This document shows positions 9,925 through 20,393 of a DNA stretch of 64,000 nucleotides, piece by piece (positions within the stretch are counted from its first letter, which is position 1; each line of letters opens with the position of its first letter). The translations under genes and the position numbers were made by a program. This stretch comes from Urmitella timonensis. Lineage in GTDB: Bacteria; Actinomycetota; Actinomycetes; Actinomycetales; Actinomycetaceae. The stretch covers positions 1,116,001-1,180,000 of the forward strand of contig FQLW01000006.1 in NCBI GenBank assembly GCA_900120415.1, read 5' to 3'. The notes beneath the pieces are model-generated. The model was not told the DNA's origin and made no database searches. It was given only the letters and a program-made list of their open reading frames with translations.

Positions 9925-9959
9925 ATCTAGATATTAACCGGATAGGGCATAATTGTGAG
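9925..9959 (-). promoter_or_regulatory. Leaderless promoter of pmt overlapping the rsmI start
   Basis: On the minus strand TAATAT (9931-9936) lies 6 nt before the pmt ATG, so transcription would begin at the A of the start codon. A 4/6 -35 match, CTCACA (9954-9959), sits 17 nt further out and overlaps the GTG start of rsmI at 9955, so the two divergent genes share this DNA. Confidence 0.55.
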
Positions 9960-10809
9960 AGTGCAACCTTTCTCCTGGAACGCTGGCACTATTGTTTTAG
10001 CTGCCACCCCAATTGGTAATCTAGCCGATGCTACCCCCCGCCTGATTAGTGCTTTTGAACAGGCAGACCTGATTGCAGCCGAAGACACCCGCCGCACTGG
10101 GCTGCTGCGCGAGCGTCTGGGAGTAACTCGGCACGCCCCCCTAATTTCCTGTCATGAACACAATGAACAGGGCAAAGCCGAACAAATAGTTTCCCGCGCC
10201 GCAAATGGTCAGCGAGTTCTGTTGGTAACGGACGCGGGAATGCCTACGGTTTCTGACCCCGGATATGTGATTGTGCAGGTGGCGATAGCGCGCGGGGTGC
10301 CGCTGACAGTCCTGCCTGGCCCGTCTGCGCCGTTGCTTGCCCTCGCCCTCTCCGGGTTGCCTACGGATCGTTTTTGCTTTGAAGGGTTTTTGCCACGCAA
10401 ACAAACTGCCCTAAGGCGGCGGTTAGAGGAGCTTTCTAGCGAGGAACGCACCATGATTTTCTTGGAATCTCCTCGACGTTTGGAAGTAACTTTGGAGGCA
10501 CTGGCCCAGCTTTTTGGGGAAAAACGCTCCGCTGCGGTCTGCCGGGAACTCACCAAGATGCACGAGGACGTGTGGCGGGGCACCCTCGGAGAACTTAAAG
10601 AAAAAGCAACAGAGGTGCGCGGAGAAATCGTGCTGGTGGTGGCAGGAGCCGCGCCGCGCACTCCCTTGACGCCTACGGATGCAGTCAGGCTCGTCCTTGG
10701 CAGGGTAGAGGACGGCGAAAGACTAAAAGATGCCGCTAAAGCGGTAGCAGCCCAAAGCGGGCTCAGTTCCAAGGTGCTTTATAACCAGGCGCTGGCGGAG
10801 CGAAAATAA
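9955..10809 (+). CDS. rsmI: 16S rRNA (cytidine1402-2'-O)-methyltransferase RsmI
   Basis: A 284-residue SAM-dependent tetrapyrrole-methylase-fold enzyme that 2'-O-methylates C1402 in the ribosomal decoding centre. Family motifs: LAATPIGNLADATPRLI near the start, AEDTRRTGLL, a DAGMPTVSDPG loop and LPGPSAPLLALALSGLPTDRF, then FLPRK and MIFLESPRR. The start is a GTG with no Shine-Dalgarno sequence. Confidence 0.93.
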   Translation: MRVQPFSWNAGTIVLAATPIGNLADATPRLISAFEQADLIAAEDTRRTGLLRERLGVTRHAPLISCHEHNEQGKAEQIVSRAANGQRVLLVTDAGMPTVSDPGYVIVQVAIARGVPLTVLPGPSAPLLALALSGLPTDRFCFEGFLPRKQTALRRRLEELSSEERTMIFLESPRRLEVTLEALAQLFGEKRSAAVCRELTKMHEDVWRGTLGELKEKATEVRGEIVLVVAGAAPRTPLTPTDAVRLVLGRVEDGERLKDAAKAVAAQSGLSSKVLYNQALAERK

Positions 10810-10828
10810 CCAGGTCTTTAGGTATATT

Positions 10829-10861
10829 TTGCTTCCGGCAATGGGGCATTAGGATAGAGGT
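10829..10861 (+). promoter_or_regulatory. Leaderless promoter of metG
   Basis: TAGGAT (10850-10855) lies 6 nt before the metG ATG at 10862. A TTGCTT hexamer at 10829-10834 could be the -35, with a short 15-nt spacer. Confidence 0.5.
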
Positions 10862-12664
10862 ATGACTCATGTTTTATCCGCTGTTGCTTGGCCTTACGCC
10901 AACGGTCCGCGTCATATTGGACACGTAGCCGGTTTTGGCGTCCCCTCCGATGTTTTCAGCCGCTATATGCGAATGGCGGGACATGAGGTGTTAATGGTGT
11001 CGGGAACTGATGAACACGGTACCCCGATTTTGGTGCAGGCCGAGGCAGAGGGAATTTCGCCCCAAGAACTAGCCGACCGCAATAACCGGCTAATCGTAGA
11101 GGATTTGGTGAATCTGGGGCTGTCCTATGACCTGTTCACTCGCACTACTACCGGCAATCATATTGCCGTTACCAAAGCTATGTTTGCGCAGGTACGTGAC
11201 AATGGCTATCTGATCGAAAAGCGAGCTATGGCCGCGATTAGTCCCTCTAGTGGCCGGGCGCTACCTGACCGCTATATCGAAGGTACTTGTCCGCTGTGCG
11301 GCGCCGGCGGGGCGCGCGGAGATCAATGTGACAACTGTGGTAAACAGCTAGATCCGATCGATTTGATTGACCCGGTTTCAAAAATCAATGGGGAAACCCC
11401 CAAGTTTGAGGAAACCTCTCACTATTTCTTGGATTTGCCCGCCCTCGCGGACGCCCTCGGAAAATGGCTCGATGAACGCGAGGACTCGGGAACTTGGCGG
11501 CCCAACGTAATCCGCTTTTCCAAAAATATTCTGGCGGAAATTAAGCCGCGCGCTATGACCCGCGATATTGACTGGGGGATACCGGTTCCCGGTTGGGAAG
11601 ACCAACCCAGCAAGCGCCTATATGTGTGGTTTGACGCAGTGGTGGGATATTTATCTGCCAGTATCGAGTGGGCGCGGCGCATCGGTCAGCCAGAACGTTG
11701 GCGGGAATGGTGGAATGACCCGCAGGCGCGTTCCTATTACTTTATGGGCAAAGACAATATCGTTTTCCACTCCCAGGTTTGGCCAGCGGAGCTACTCGGA
11801 TATAACGGCGAGGGCGAGCGCGGCGGCGAGCCCGGTGAAATGGGGCGGCTCAACCTGCCCACCGAAGTGGTTTCTTCTGAATTTCTAACTATGGAGGGTA
11901 AAAAGTTCTCTACCTCTAAATCTGTGGTGATATATGTGCGGGATATGCTTTCGCGCTACCAGGCCGATGCCTTGCGCTATTTTATTTCCGCAGCTGGTCC
12001 CGAAAACCAGGATGCTGACTTTACCTGGGCAGAGTTCGTGCGCCGCACCAATGACGAATTGGTTGCTGCCTGGGGGAACTTGGTTAACCGCGTGGCTTCG
12101 ATGATCCATAAACGAGTGGGAGCGATTCCGCAGCCTGGACAGTTACAACCCGAGGATAAACAGCTCTTAGACCAGGTTGAAGCCGGGTTTGCTGCGGTAG
12201 GACAGCTAATTGAAACCCATCGGCAAAAGGCAGCATTGCAGCAGATTATGCGGCTGGTTGCTTTAGCTAACCAATATGTGGCATCTACCGAGCCCTTCAA
12301 ATTGAAAACCCCGGATACTCAGGAGCGCCTACACACGATATTATGGGTGTTGGCACAGGTTATTGCCGACCTGAACCTGATGTTTTCACCGTTCTTGCCG
12401 TCCTCGGCCAATGCTATCGACCGGGTATTTGGCGGGCAAGGGCAGATTGCCCCCATGCCTCGTATTGAAGAAGTAACTGATTTAGACCAAACTAGAGAAG
12501 ATGGCTCAGATTTCAACTATCCCATTATTACGGGTGATTACGGTGATGTTCCGCAGTGGGGTAGACATGAGGTTAAGATTGGAAACACAGTTTCTAAACC
12601 TAAACCCGTGTTTGAGAAACTAGATTCTGAGATTATAGAAGAGGAACTAGCCAGACTGGCATAA
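10862..12664 (+). CDS. metG: Methionyl-tRNA synthetase
   Basis: A 600-residue class I synthetase that charges initiator and elongator tRNA-Met. HIGH is at residues 18-21; the KMSKS-equivalent is KKFSTSKS near residue 347. A zinc knuckle ([18 protein letters not shown]) is in the connective peptide, followed by the anticodon-binding alpha-helical domain. The C-terminal tRNA-binding domain found in longer MetG is absent. Monocistronic or followed by the BNR-protein gene after 23 nt. Confidence 0.96.
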   Translation: MTHVLSAVAWPYANGPRHIGHVAGFGVPSDVFSRYMRMAGHEVLMVSGTDEHGTPILVQAEAEGISPQELADRNNRLIVEDLVNLGLSYDLFTRTTTGNHIAVTKAMFAQVRDNGYLIEKRAMAAISPSSGRALPDRYIEGTCPLCGAGGARGDQCDNCGKQLDPIDLIDPVSKINGETPKFEETSHYFLDLPALADALGKWLDEREDSGTWRPNVIRFSKNILAEIKPRAMTRDIDWGIPVPGWEDQPSKRLYVWFDAVVGYLSASIEWARRIGQPERWREWWNDPQARSYYFMGKDNIVFHSQVWPAELLGYNGEGERGGEPGEMGRLNLPTEVVSSEFLTMEGKKFSTSKSVVIYVRDMLSRYQADALRYFISAAGPENQDADFTWAEFVRRTNDELVAAWGNLVNRVASMIHKRVGAIPQPGQLQPEDKQLLDQVEAGFAAVGQLIETHRQKAALQQIMRLVALANQYVASTEPFKLKTPDTQERLHTILWVLAQVIADLNLMFSPFLPSSANAIDRVFGGQGQIAPMPRIEEVTDLDQTREDGSDFNYPIITGDYGDVPQWGRHEVKIGNTVSKPKPVFEKLDSEIIEEELARLA

Positions 12665-12687
12665 CTGAGGGGTAAAAGGAGAGGGAC

Positions 12688-14196
12688 GTGGCTGGGTTTT
12701 GGCAACGCTTAAAAAGGCTCTTTCGAGGGTCTTCGGCTCGTGATGGCGAGCCCAATTCCTCCTTGCCTCTGGCTCTAGAGAGCGCCACTAAAGATACAAA
12801 TAAACCGGAGCATGAACGGACAGTTTACGAATCCTCCGGGGTAGTGATTTTAGAAGATAACAGCGTCAGTGACGTGGAATCAAAACCTGTTTCTTCGTTC
12901 TCCTCTAGTGGCGCAGATTCCGCGTCCGCTCAGGAAAAACCTACAGAAACTACGTCAGAGGGTGGGGCTGGAGAAACCCCTAAATCCGCTGATACTGATT
13001 CCGCGGTGCCCCAGGAAGAATCCTCCCACGCTTCCTCGGACACAGAAAACTCAAGCTCCCAGTCACAGACAGAATCGGTCAGCGAGCCGAATCGTAAAAT
13101 CCCGGTACATGGGGTGAAAACTGCTGATATTTGCGCAGCTAGTGCTGATGCTGTCTACGGTTCTCCCGCGATTGACCGCACTCCGGGCAGAAAACTAATT
13201 CTCGCTTTTGAAAAACGTATCCCCAATCAACGCTGCGAAGTGTGGTACACCCGCAGCAGCGATCACGGTATCAGCTGGGAAGAACCGCGAGTCCTATTTG
13301 ACCAGGAAACATATACGGATTCGGGTGAGTGTTTTACGTCCCCGCAGATTATTATTTCCCAGGTTACCGGGCGGGTTTTCGTTGCGGTGACTACGCGCAC
13401 CGCTAAAGATGACTCCAAGAATCGGATTGCAGTAGCTTTCACCGATGACGAGGGCGATACCTGGCGTTACCGGGATTTGACTACCTTGGTTGATGGTGAT
13501 CAAAACTGGGTTTCCCGGCGTACCGCCTATGGTCACGGTTTGCAGGTTCGTAACGGAGTTTGGACTGGCAGGCTCGCCTATGTGGCGATAGCTACCGATA
13601 GTGATGGCAGGCGAGGAGCGGTCGCAGTTTGCTCTGACGATCAGGGAATTTCCTGGTGGGCCGGTAAACTAGCTGGTGAAACCGTAGTGCAAGCTACTAT
13701 TACCGAGCTAAATGACGGCAGTCTGGTATTGGGGTGTGTAGAGGAAACTGAAAGTGGATTTACCTTTAACGCTTACGGCTCCAAGGATGGCGGGCGTAGT
13801 TTCACCACCCAACTTGAACAAAAAGCGCTTGGCAGTGCGCTTCCGGCAGCGGTAGAACGAGCTTTCTATTCTGCCCCTGAACATACAGAACAGGCGCGAG
13901 TCATGCTATCAGTGGCGCGCAACCAAAACGGGCAGGGTACTGTGCGCTCTATGCTAGATTATGCTTCTGAGCTGCTGGGAATCGTGCCCTTTACCTCCCA
14001 TCCAGTGAACGCGATAGATATCGTGTCCCTAGAAGATGTTCGTATCGTTGCGATAGCCTACGAGACTGATTCCGGAATATCGGTATCGGTTCTCTGTATC
14101 GACACTTTGTCCCTTAAATATCTAGCAGTCGGCTGGAATGCCCGCGAGGAAGAACAAAACCAGGTTCTACGTCGCGCTGGTCTGCTAACTAGATAA
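12688..14196 (+). CDS. Cytoplasmic BNR/sialidase-fold protein lacking the RIP arginine
   Basis: A 502-residue protein with a GTG start behind GGAGAGGG. No signal peptide or membrane helix. Residues 20-135 are a Ser/Glu/Thr-rich, probably disordered region. From about residue 145 a sialidase-like beta-propeller follows, with Asp boxes SSDHGISW (190-197), TDDEGDTW, SDDQGISW and SKDGGRSF, and a YGHGLQVRNGVWTGRLAYVAI strand pair. Where sialidases carry (F/Y)RIP this protein has YGSP (157-160), and the acid/base Asp segment is not evident, so catalysis is doubtful. May be an intracellular binding protein. Function unknown. Confidence 0.65.
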   Translation: MAGFWQRLKRLFRGSSARDGEPNSSLPLALESATKDTNKPEHERTVYESSGVVILEDNSVSDVESKPVSSFSSSGADSASAQEKPTETTSEGGAGETPKSADTDSAVPQEESSHASSDTENSSSQSQTESVSEPNRKIPVHGVKTADICAASADAVYGSPAIDRTPGRKLILAFEKRIPNQRCEVWYTRSSDHGISWEEPRVLFDQETYTDSGECFTSPQIIISQVTGRVFVAVTTRTAKDDSKNRIAVAFTDDEGDTWRYRDLTTLVDGDQNWVSRRTAYGHGLQVRNGVWTGRLAYVAIATDSDGRRGAVAVCSDDQGISWWAGKLAGETVVQATITELNDGSLVLGCVEETESGFTFNAYGSKDGGRSFTTQLEQKALGSALPAAVERAFYSAPEHTEQARVMLSVARNQNGQGTVRSMLDYASELLGIVPFTSHPVNAIDIVSLEDVRIVAIAYETDSGISVSVLCIDTLSLKYLAVGWNAREEEQNQVLRRAGLLTR

Positions 14197-14219
14197 CTTT
14201 TCTCCGATAACCAGGTTTA

Positions 14220-16862
14220 ATGATAGATTTTAACGCCCTTTTTTCTGCTGATACTCCCACGTCCCAAACCGTGCTACCCGGCGGGGTTTTTGCTGCAGGC
14301 AAAGCTGCGCCCGCCCCTGCCTCCAGCCCCGAAAACATAGTGAGCGGGTTAAATGAACCCCAACGCCAAGCGGTAGAGCACTATGGTCGCCCCCTGTTAG
14401 TAATGGCGGGAGCAGGCTCAGGAAAAACGCGGGTACTCACTCGACGTATCGCCTATTTGTTGGCTACTGACCGCGCACGTCCAGAACAGATATTAGCGAT
14501 TACATTTACTAACAAGGCAGCCGCAGAAATGCGCGAACGGGTCAGCTCCCTAGTAGGAGAGCAAGCCGGGAAAATGTGGGTATCAACTTTTCACTCTGCC
14601 TGCGTGCGAATCTTACGGCGATATGCGGATGCTGCTGGTCTAAAATCCTCGTTCACTATTTATGACCAGGCGGATGCAACCCGTCTAGTGTCCATGATTT
14701 TGAAAGAAGCACAATTAGACCCCAAGCGTTTTCCGGCGAAAAAGATTCAAGGAAGAATCTCTGATTTGAAAAACTCGCTCATTGATCCGGACACTTATGT
14801 TAGTTCTGCTGGTCTAGGTGCTGATGCAGAAGTGGTCGCGAAAGTTTACCCCATCTATCAGCGTCGCCTTAAAGCCGCAAATGCCCTAGATTTCGATGAT
14901 TTAATCATGCGTACGGTACAGTTGTTTCAGACGAATCCCCTGGTACAGGCGAGTTTTTGTCACCGTTTCCGTCACGTCCTGGTAGATGAGTATCAAGATA
15001 CTAACCATGCCCAATATATTCTGGTGAAGCTACTGGCAGGAGTGTCCGGAGCAGCCGTAGATAACGCTGTTCAAGACGTTAATGGCGCTAGCGCTATCGG
15101 GCAAGTAACTCCGGCAGAACTGACCGTAGTAGGAGACTCTGACCAGTCTATATATGCTTTTCGCGGAGCAACCGTCCGTAATATTGAAGAGTTCGAGAAA
15201 GATTTCCCCGGAGCTACCACCGTCTACCTGGAACAAAATTATCGTTCCAGTGGAAATATTTTAGCGGCGGCGAACGCAGTTATTTCTCATAATAAGACTC
15301 GACACAAGAAGAGACTCTGGACTGCCTCAGGTGAGGGCGAAAAAGTGGGGGTCAGGGTATCCTCCGGTGACCGCGAAGAAGCTCTCGGTGTGGTTGAAGA
15401 AATCAATAAACTGGTTAGCGGTAAATATACCTATGGGGATATTGCGATCTTTTACCGGATTAACGCCCATTCGCGCCTCTTGGAAGAAACTTTGACCCAC
15501 GCCGGTATTCCTTACCGGATTATTGGGGGCACCAAGTTCTATGAACGAAAAGAAATCAAAGACGCTATCGCTTATCTGCAGTTGGTGGCTAACCCCGACG
15601 ATACGGTTTCTTTCTTCCGGGTGATTAACACTCCGAAACGTTCATTGGGAGACAAAGCACAGGACGCTCTCCAAGCCGCAGCGAATATTTATGATATTTC
15701 TCCTGGTAGGGCTGCCGCTTTGGTTTGGTTTCAAGAGTTAGGTGAGCAGTATCCCGAGCTGAGCCTCGACCCTAATCTGTCTGGTTTAAGCGAAACTGTT
15801 TCCAAAACTACGCAAGTTACCGGCTTACCGGCGCGGGCACGCACAAATATTGCCAAGTTTTGGGATTGCCTGGTTCAAGCCCGAAAAGCATATGTAGAGG
15901 GCGAACCATTAAAGGATATTTTACAAAAAGTGCTCACCGGTTCCGGTTATTTAGATTCGCTGCAAGCATCTAAAGATCCGCAGGACGGGGTACGCCTAGA
16001 TAACCTCTCGGAGTTCTATAACGTGGCTTCCCAATTCAGTCAGGACGAACCTGAGGGTACTTTAGTGGATTTCTTAGAGCGGATTGCCCTGGTGGCCGAT
16101 GCGGATCAACTGCCCGGTGACCAGCGGGGACAGGTTACTTTAATGACCGTACATATGGCGAAGGGTCTAGAGTTCCCGGTGGTGTTTGTGACGGGATTGG
16201 AGGAAGGAACTTTCCCGCATTCTCGGGCTTTAGGGGAAGTTGCTGAGATGGCGGAGGAGCGCCGCCTAGCCTATGTGGCGATTACCCGCGCGCAGCAGAA
16301 AGTGTATTTGACTGCTGCCCACAACCGGCAAATGTGGGGTGAAAGTCGCTGGCAGCCGCTTTCACCGTTCCTACTCGATGTGCCAAGCGATTTGCTAGAT
16401 AAGCCGGAGCAGCTAACTAAGAACAATTCTCAGTTTGATTTCTCCTCAGCCAGTTCTGCCTGGGGGTTGGGTGATAGTTGGGGTAATACTTCCCGAGGAC
16501 GAAGCGGTAGTTATGGCAATCGTGGCAGCAACTATGCTAAGCAGCAAGGAGCTTCCAGGTATCGCGAGGACGAAGCTAGTAGCCCGGCTTTTGGAGCGGG
16601 AGGTGTCGGCAAGGTTACTCGTAGGCAGACGGGGAAGGTGAAGCGGTTGGGAACCGAGTTGGGGGCACGTACCGATGCAAATGCTTCAATTGGGAAAGCT
16701 GTGGGAGTGAGCACTGGGGATAGTGTCCGCCATGACAAGTTCGGGGAAGGCGTTGTGATTTCGATTGAGGGAAGTGGGCGTTCCAAGAGCGCAAAAGTGG
16801 AGTTTTCGGGGGGCGTAACTAAACGGCTCTTGTTACGTCTAGCGCCGATGGAGAAAATCTAG
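14220..16862 (+). CDS. pcrA: PcrA/UvrD-type ATP-dependent 3'-5' DNA helicase
   Basis: An 880-residue SF1A helicase for repair and clearing of replication blocks. Motif I AGAGSGKTRVLTRRI, motif Ia TFTNKAAAEMRERV, motif II VDEYQDTNHAQY, motif III VVGDSDQSIYAFRGA, motif IV EQNYRSSGNIL, motif V VTLMTVHMAKGLEFPVVF, motif VI EERRLAYVAITRAQ. The C-terminal 150 residues are Gly/Ser-rich and end in a Tudor-like DSVRHDKFGEGVV segment, as in PcrA. A 19-bp bidirectional terminator follows. Confidence 0.95.
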   Translation: MIDFNALFSADTPTSQTVLPGGVFAAGKAAPAPASSPENIVSGLNEPQRQAVEHYGRPLLVMAGAGSGKTRVLTRRIAYLLATDRARPEQILAITFTNKAAAEMRERVSSLVGEQAGKMWVSTFHSACVRILRRYADAAGLKSSFTIYDQADATRLVSMILKEAQLDPKRFPAKKIQGRISDLKNSLIDPDTYVSSAGLGADAEVVAKVYPIYQRRLKAANALDFDDLIMRTVQLFQTNPLVQASFCHRFRHVLVDEYQDTNHAQYILVKLLAGVSGAAVDNAVQDVNGASAIGQVTPAELTVVGDSDQSIYAFRGATVRNIEEFEKDFPGATTVYLEQNYRSSGNILAAANAVISHNKTRHKKRLWTASGEGEKVGVRVSSGDREEALGVVEEINKLVSGKYTYGDIAIFYRINAHSRLLEETLTHAGIPYRIIGGTKFYERKEIKDAIAYLQLVANPDDTVSFFRVINTPKRSLGDKAQDALQAAANIYDISPGRAAALVWFQELGEQYPELSLDPNLSGLSETVSKTTQVTGLPARARTNIAKFWDCLVQARKAYVEGEPLKDILQKVLTGSGYLDSLQASKDPQDGVRLDNLSEFYNVASQFSQDEPEGTLVDFLERIALVADADQLPGDQRGQVTLMTVHMAKGLEFPVVFVTGLEEGTFPHSRALGEVAEMAEERRLAYVAITRAQQKVYLTAAHNRQMWGESRWQPLSPFLLDVPSDLLDKPEQLTKNNSQFDFSSASSAWGLGDSWGNTSRGRSGSYGNRGSNYAKQQGASRYREDEASSPAFGAGGVGKVTRRQTGKVKRLGTELGARTDANASIGKAVGVSTGDSVRHDKFGEGVVISIEGSGRSKSAKVEFSGGVTKRLLLRLAPMEKI

Positions 16863-16914
16863 CTGACCGGAGCTGGGCGGTTATTGATTGTCTTAATCAG
16901 TTGTTCTGAAAAAT

Positions 16915-16955
16915 AATAGTGGGGGGTTGGGCAAAGTGCCCAACCCCCCACTATT
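16915..16955. terminator. Bidirectional terminator between pcrA and mdh
   Basis: A perfect 19-bp stem (16915-16933 with 16937-16955) and a 3-nt loop; the core is GTGGGGGGTTGGGCA. The AATA/TATT ends supply U-rich tails in both directions for these convergent genes. Confidence 0.92.
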
Positions 16956-16998
16956 TTGGCTCTACCCGACCTCAAAGGGTTAGGTAGTAAAAAGAGGT

Positions 16999-18049
<1,051 letters not shown>

Positions 18050-18161
18050 GCCAAGTAGACTTATGATTCCACCCTAGCGCTTTAGGGTGCTATCTGCCAC
18101 CATCAATGAATAAATGTCAGAACAAAGATGCAGATAGGGTCGCGCTTAAAGATTGCAAGAT

Positions 18162-18233
18162 GTAGTTGGTATTCCCTGGTATGGGATACCGATACTTTGG
18201 GTATTACCCTGATAGTTTTGTGGTTCCAACTAC
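18162..18233. other. 72-nt structured inverted-repeat element, possible cis-regulatory RNA
   Basis: An 8-bp outer stem (GTAGTTGG 18162-18169 with CCAACTAC 18226-18233) encloses two smaller hairpins: GGTATTCCC with TGGGATACC (about 18169-18190) and GGGTATTACCC (about 18199-18209). The fold can be a three-way junction on either strand. It lies between the 3' end of gtrA and mdh, in a 268-nt stretch with no credible gene. It is not a tRNA (no T-loop consensus). It could be part of a long mdh 5' UTR, a gtrA terminator region or a small mobile remnant. Confidence 0.4.
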
Positions 18234-18265
18234 CTAGAGGAGTTATCACGGTAGAAAATAAGAAC

Positions 18266-18706
18266 CTATTCGCTGCTGCCGGTAAAAACAGTATGTTCGT
18301 AAAGGAAAAAACGCAGGATTGTTCCTAGCACCAGACCGATAATGTTGGCAGAGATATTGTCTGCCAACAGAGAGGTAAAGCCTAGTAGATAGTGGCTTAC
18401 CCCCAAGCAGATAACGGCGGGAAGCATCCCTAAACCGTTCACTACTACGAAACCTATGAACTCTTGTACCGGATTTTTTGTGCGTTTATGGCGGAACGTC
18501 CAGTACCGATTCACTATCCAAGAGAAAATGGTAGCCGCACCGGCAGCTAGAATTTTAGAGGTGAGAGGATGGGAAGAAAAAATACCGAGCATCAACAGGT
18601 TGAATATTGAAATATCCACCAGATAGTTCATTCCCCCAACCAGGCAGAATTTAATAATACGAACCAGGCGACCAGGGGCGCGAAAATAGCTTATTATTTT
18701 TTGCAC
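18266..18706 (-). CDS. GtrA family membrane protein
   Basis: A 146-residue protein with four predicted transmembrane helices. Typical GtrA features: FCLVGGMNYLVDISIFNLLM near the start, AAGAATIFSWIVNRYWTFRHKRTK in the middle. GtrA-type proteins are thought to help flip polyprenyl-linked sugars for wall or surface glycan synthesis. The GTG start has no Shine-Dalgarno; TAAATT (18713-18718) lies exactly 6 nt upstream and overlaps the stop of the RCC1 gene, suggesting an internal leaderless promoter in addition to read-through. Confidence 0.85.
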   Translation of the reverse strand: MQKIISYFRAPGRLVRIIKFCLVGGMNYLVDISIFNLLMLGIFSSHPLTSKILAAGAATIFSWIVNRYWTFRHKRTKNPVQEFIGFVVVNGLGMLPAVICLGVSHYLLGFTSLLADNISANIIGLVLGTILRFFLYEHTVFTGSSE

Positions 18707-18715
18707 AACTAAAAT

Positions 18716-20227
18716 TTACAGGCGGGAATAAACCGGAGTTAGCTGAGCGGTACGCTGGTTTGAAAGTCTGTCTGTACGGCGACCGTCAGCTAACTGACCC
18801 TGCGCCCAGTTACCAAGACACCGCATATCGTTTTGTTTGTTCAGCATACAGGTGAAAGTGCTCCCCATAAACAAGGTGGAACGCTCACCCGGTTTCAGAT
18901 AAGAATCTAATCCGCTGATACGAGGAGCAGCTCCAATGGGCTGAGTGTCAGTTAGACCTACACGGGAAGTTAGCGGAATGTTTGACCCAAGTTGCCCAAA
19001 ATCGTTGCGTCCCCAACAGTAGGTGCTGCCACTGGTAGTAACCGCACAAGCCCCGTAATTCCCTAAGTAAACTTGTCCTACCTGGGGTAGAGCGCTTACC
19101 AGTTCCGGCTGTGAAACCGCACCTCTCGCCATGAGGTTTCCGGGTTTGCCAGCCTGTCCATCAGTATTGACTCCCCAACAATAAAGCCGTTTACTCTCGG
19201 CGATAGCGCAGGAGTAATCACCGGCTGCCCGCAGGGAGGTGAACTTCATATCTGATACCCGAGTGGGGCGCAGCTGATAGCCAAGAGTTAGGAGATCATT
19301 GCGAGCATCAAAACGGGAATTGACCCCCCAGCAATACACGGTGGAATCTTGCCTGAGGGCGCAGGTGTGGTCATTGCCGGTAGCAACCTCTTTCACGTCG
19401 GTCATTACCGCGACCGGTTTGAGCTGGTTGCCGATGTTGGTACTGTTGCCGATCTGAGCCATGTCATTAGCTCCCCAGCAGGTCAGTACCCCGGAGTTGG
19501 AAAGAGCGCAGGTATGGCGTCCTCCCACAGAAATTTGTGCCGTATCTGCGGGTAAGGAGCTAACTCGGAGAGGATTAAAAGAACCAGAAAGTTCATTTCG
19601 GGGACGAACCTGTCCTAGTTGTCCATAAGCATTATCGCCCCAGCAGTAAACATAGCTGTCGGTGCCAAGAGCACAGGTGTGCTCCCTGCCCGTGGCAATC
19701 TGCGTGAACTTCACTGGCTGATTCGCTATTGTTTGCGGAATAATAGCGGGTTGGCGCGTGATTGGAATACCTAGCTGACCAGATTCATTAACCCCCCAAC
19801 AGCGTGCCGTGCCATCGGTGCGCAGCCCGCAGGCAAAGGAACCCGAAGCAGAGGCGCGTCGTAAATCTTGAGCAACCCCCACTGGCTGTACCGTGTCGGA
19901 GGGGGATTGGGTGGGGTTAAAAGTTGGAACTGGGGACGGTCCGGGTTGAACCGGGCGGAGAGAAAGGATGATGCGCGGCCCGTTAAAGGTAGGGGTAGGT
20001 GAAGGACCGGGCATTACCGGTTCGTATTCGGAGGAGGAATCGGTGGTGGTAGTGGCGGTAGTAGGTTGCGGGTTCACCGGTGTCAAGGTTAGTTCATAGG
20101 TAGGTTTGGTCGATCCCGCAATTGAGGTGGTGGGGGAAATAATTAATGCTCCCAGGATGATTAGCAGTGCCAGTATGGCTAAGGCTGCCTGTACTGCAAT
20201 ACGGCGCTTAGACGTGGCATCGCGCAT
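18716..20227 (-). CDS. Membrane-anchored RCC1-repeat (seven-bladed propeller) protein
   Basis: A 503-residue protein with an N-terminal signal anchor (residues about 9-35), a Pro/Thr-rich stalk to about residue 115, then seven RCC1-like repeats. Each carries a variant of HTCAL...(Y/T)CWGxNxxGQLG, one Cys pair per blade, consistent with disulfide-braced blades outside the cell. Bacterial RCC1 proteins are often adhesins or binding scaffolds; the partner is unknown. A near-perfect Shine-Dalgarno (GGAGGTGAT) precedes the ATG. gtrA follows 9 nt downstream. Confidence 0.8.
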   Translation of the reverse strand: MRDATSKRRIAVQAALAILALLIILGALIISPTTSIAGSTKPTYELTLTPVNPQPTTATTTTDSSSEYEPVMPGPSPTPTFNGPRIILSLRPVQPGPSPVPTFNPTQSPSDTVQPVGVAQDLRRASASGSFACGLRTDGTARCWGVNESGQLGIPITRQPAIIPQTIANQPVKFTQIATGREHTCALGTDSYVYCWGDNAYGQLGQVRPRNELSGSFNPLRVSSLPADTAQISVGGRHTCALSNSGVLTCWGANDMAQIGNSTNIGNQLKPVAVMTDVKEVATGNDHTCALRQDSTVYCWGVNSRFDARNDLLTLGYQLRPTRVSDMKFTSLRAAGDYSCAIAESKRLYCWGVNTDGQAGKPGNLMARGAVSQPELVSALPQVGQVYLGNYGACAVTTSGSTYCWGRNDFGQLGSNIPLTSRVGLTDTQPIGAAPRISGLDSYLKPGERSTLFMGSTFTCMLNKQNDMRCLGNWAQGQLADGRRTDRLSNQRTAQLTPVYSRL

Positions 20228-20393
20228 CCGAAATCACCTCCCGCCCTGCCGCAGGTATAATCCAACTAACCTGAGTATATTCTAACTTATTATTAACGAA
20301 CTTTAAAGTCTGAAATCTGGATAATCTTTCCTCGTTTGTGGCAAACTTTTGTATTTCGGTAACGGCTAACGTCATCTGCGGTAGTCTGTAGCT

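Noticed and set aside
18128-18328. 66-codon ORF upstream of mdh on the plus strand
   Set aside because: It overlaps the gtrA 3' end, has no ribosome-binding site or recognisable sequence, and covers the structured inverted repeat, which explains the region better.
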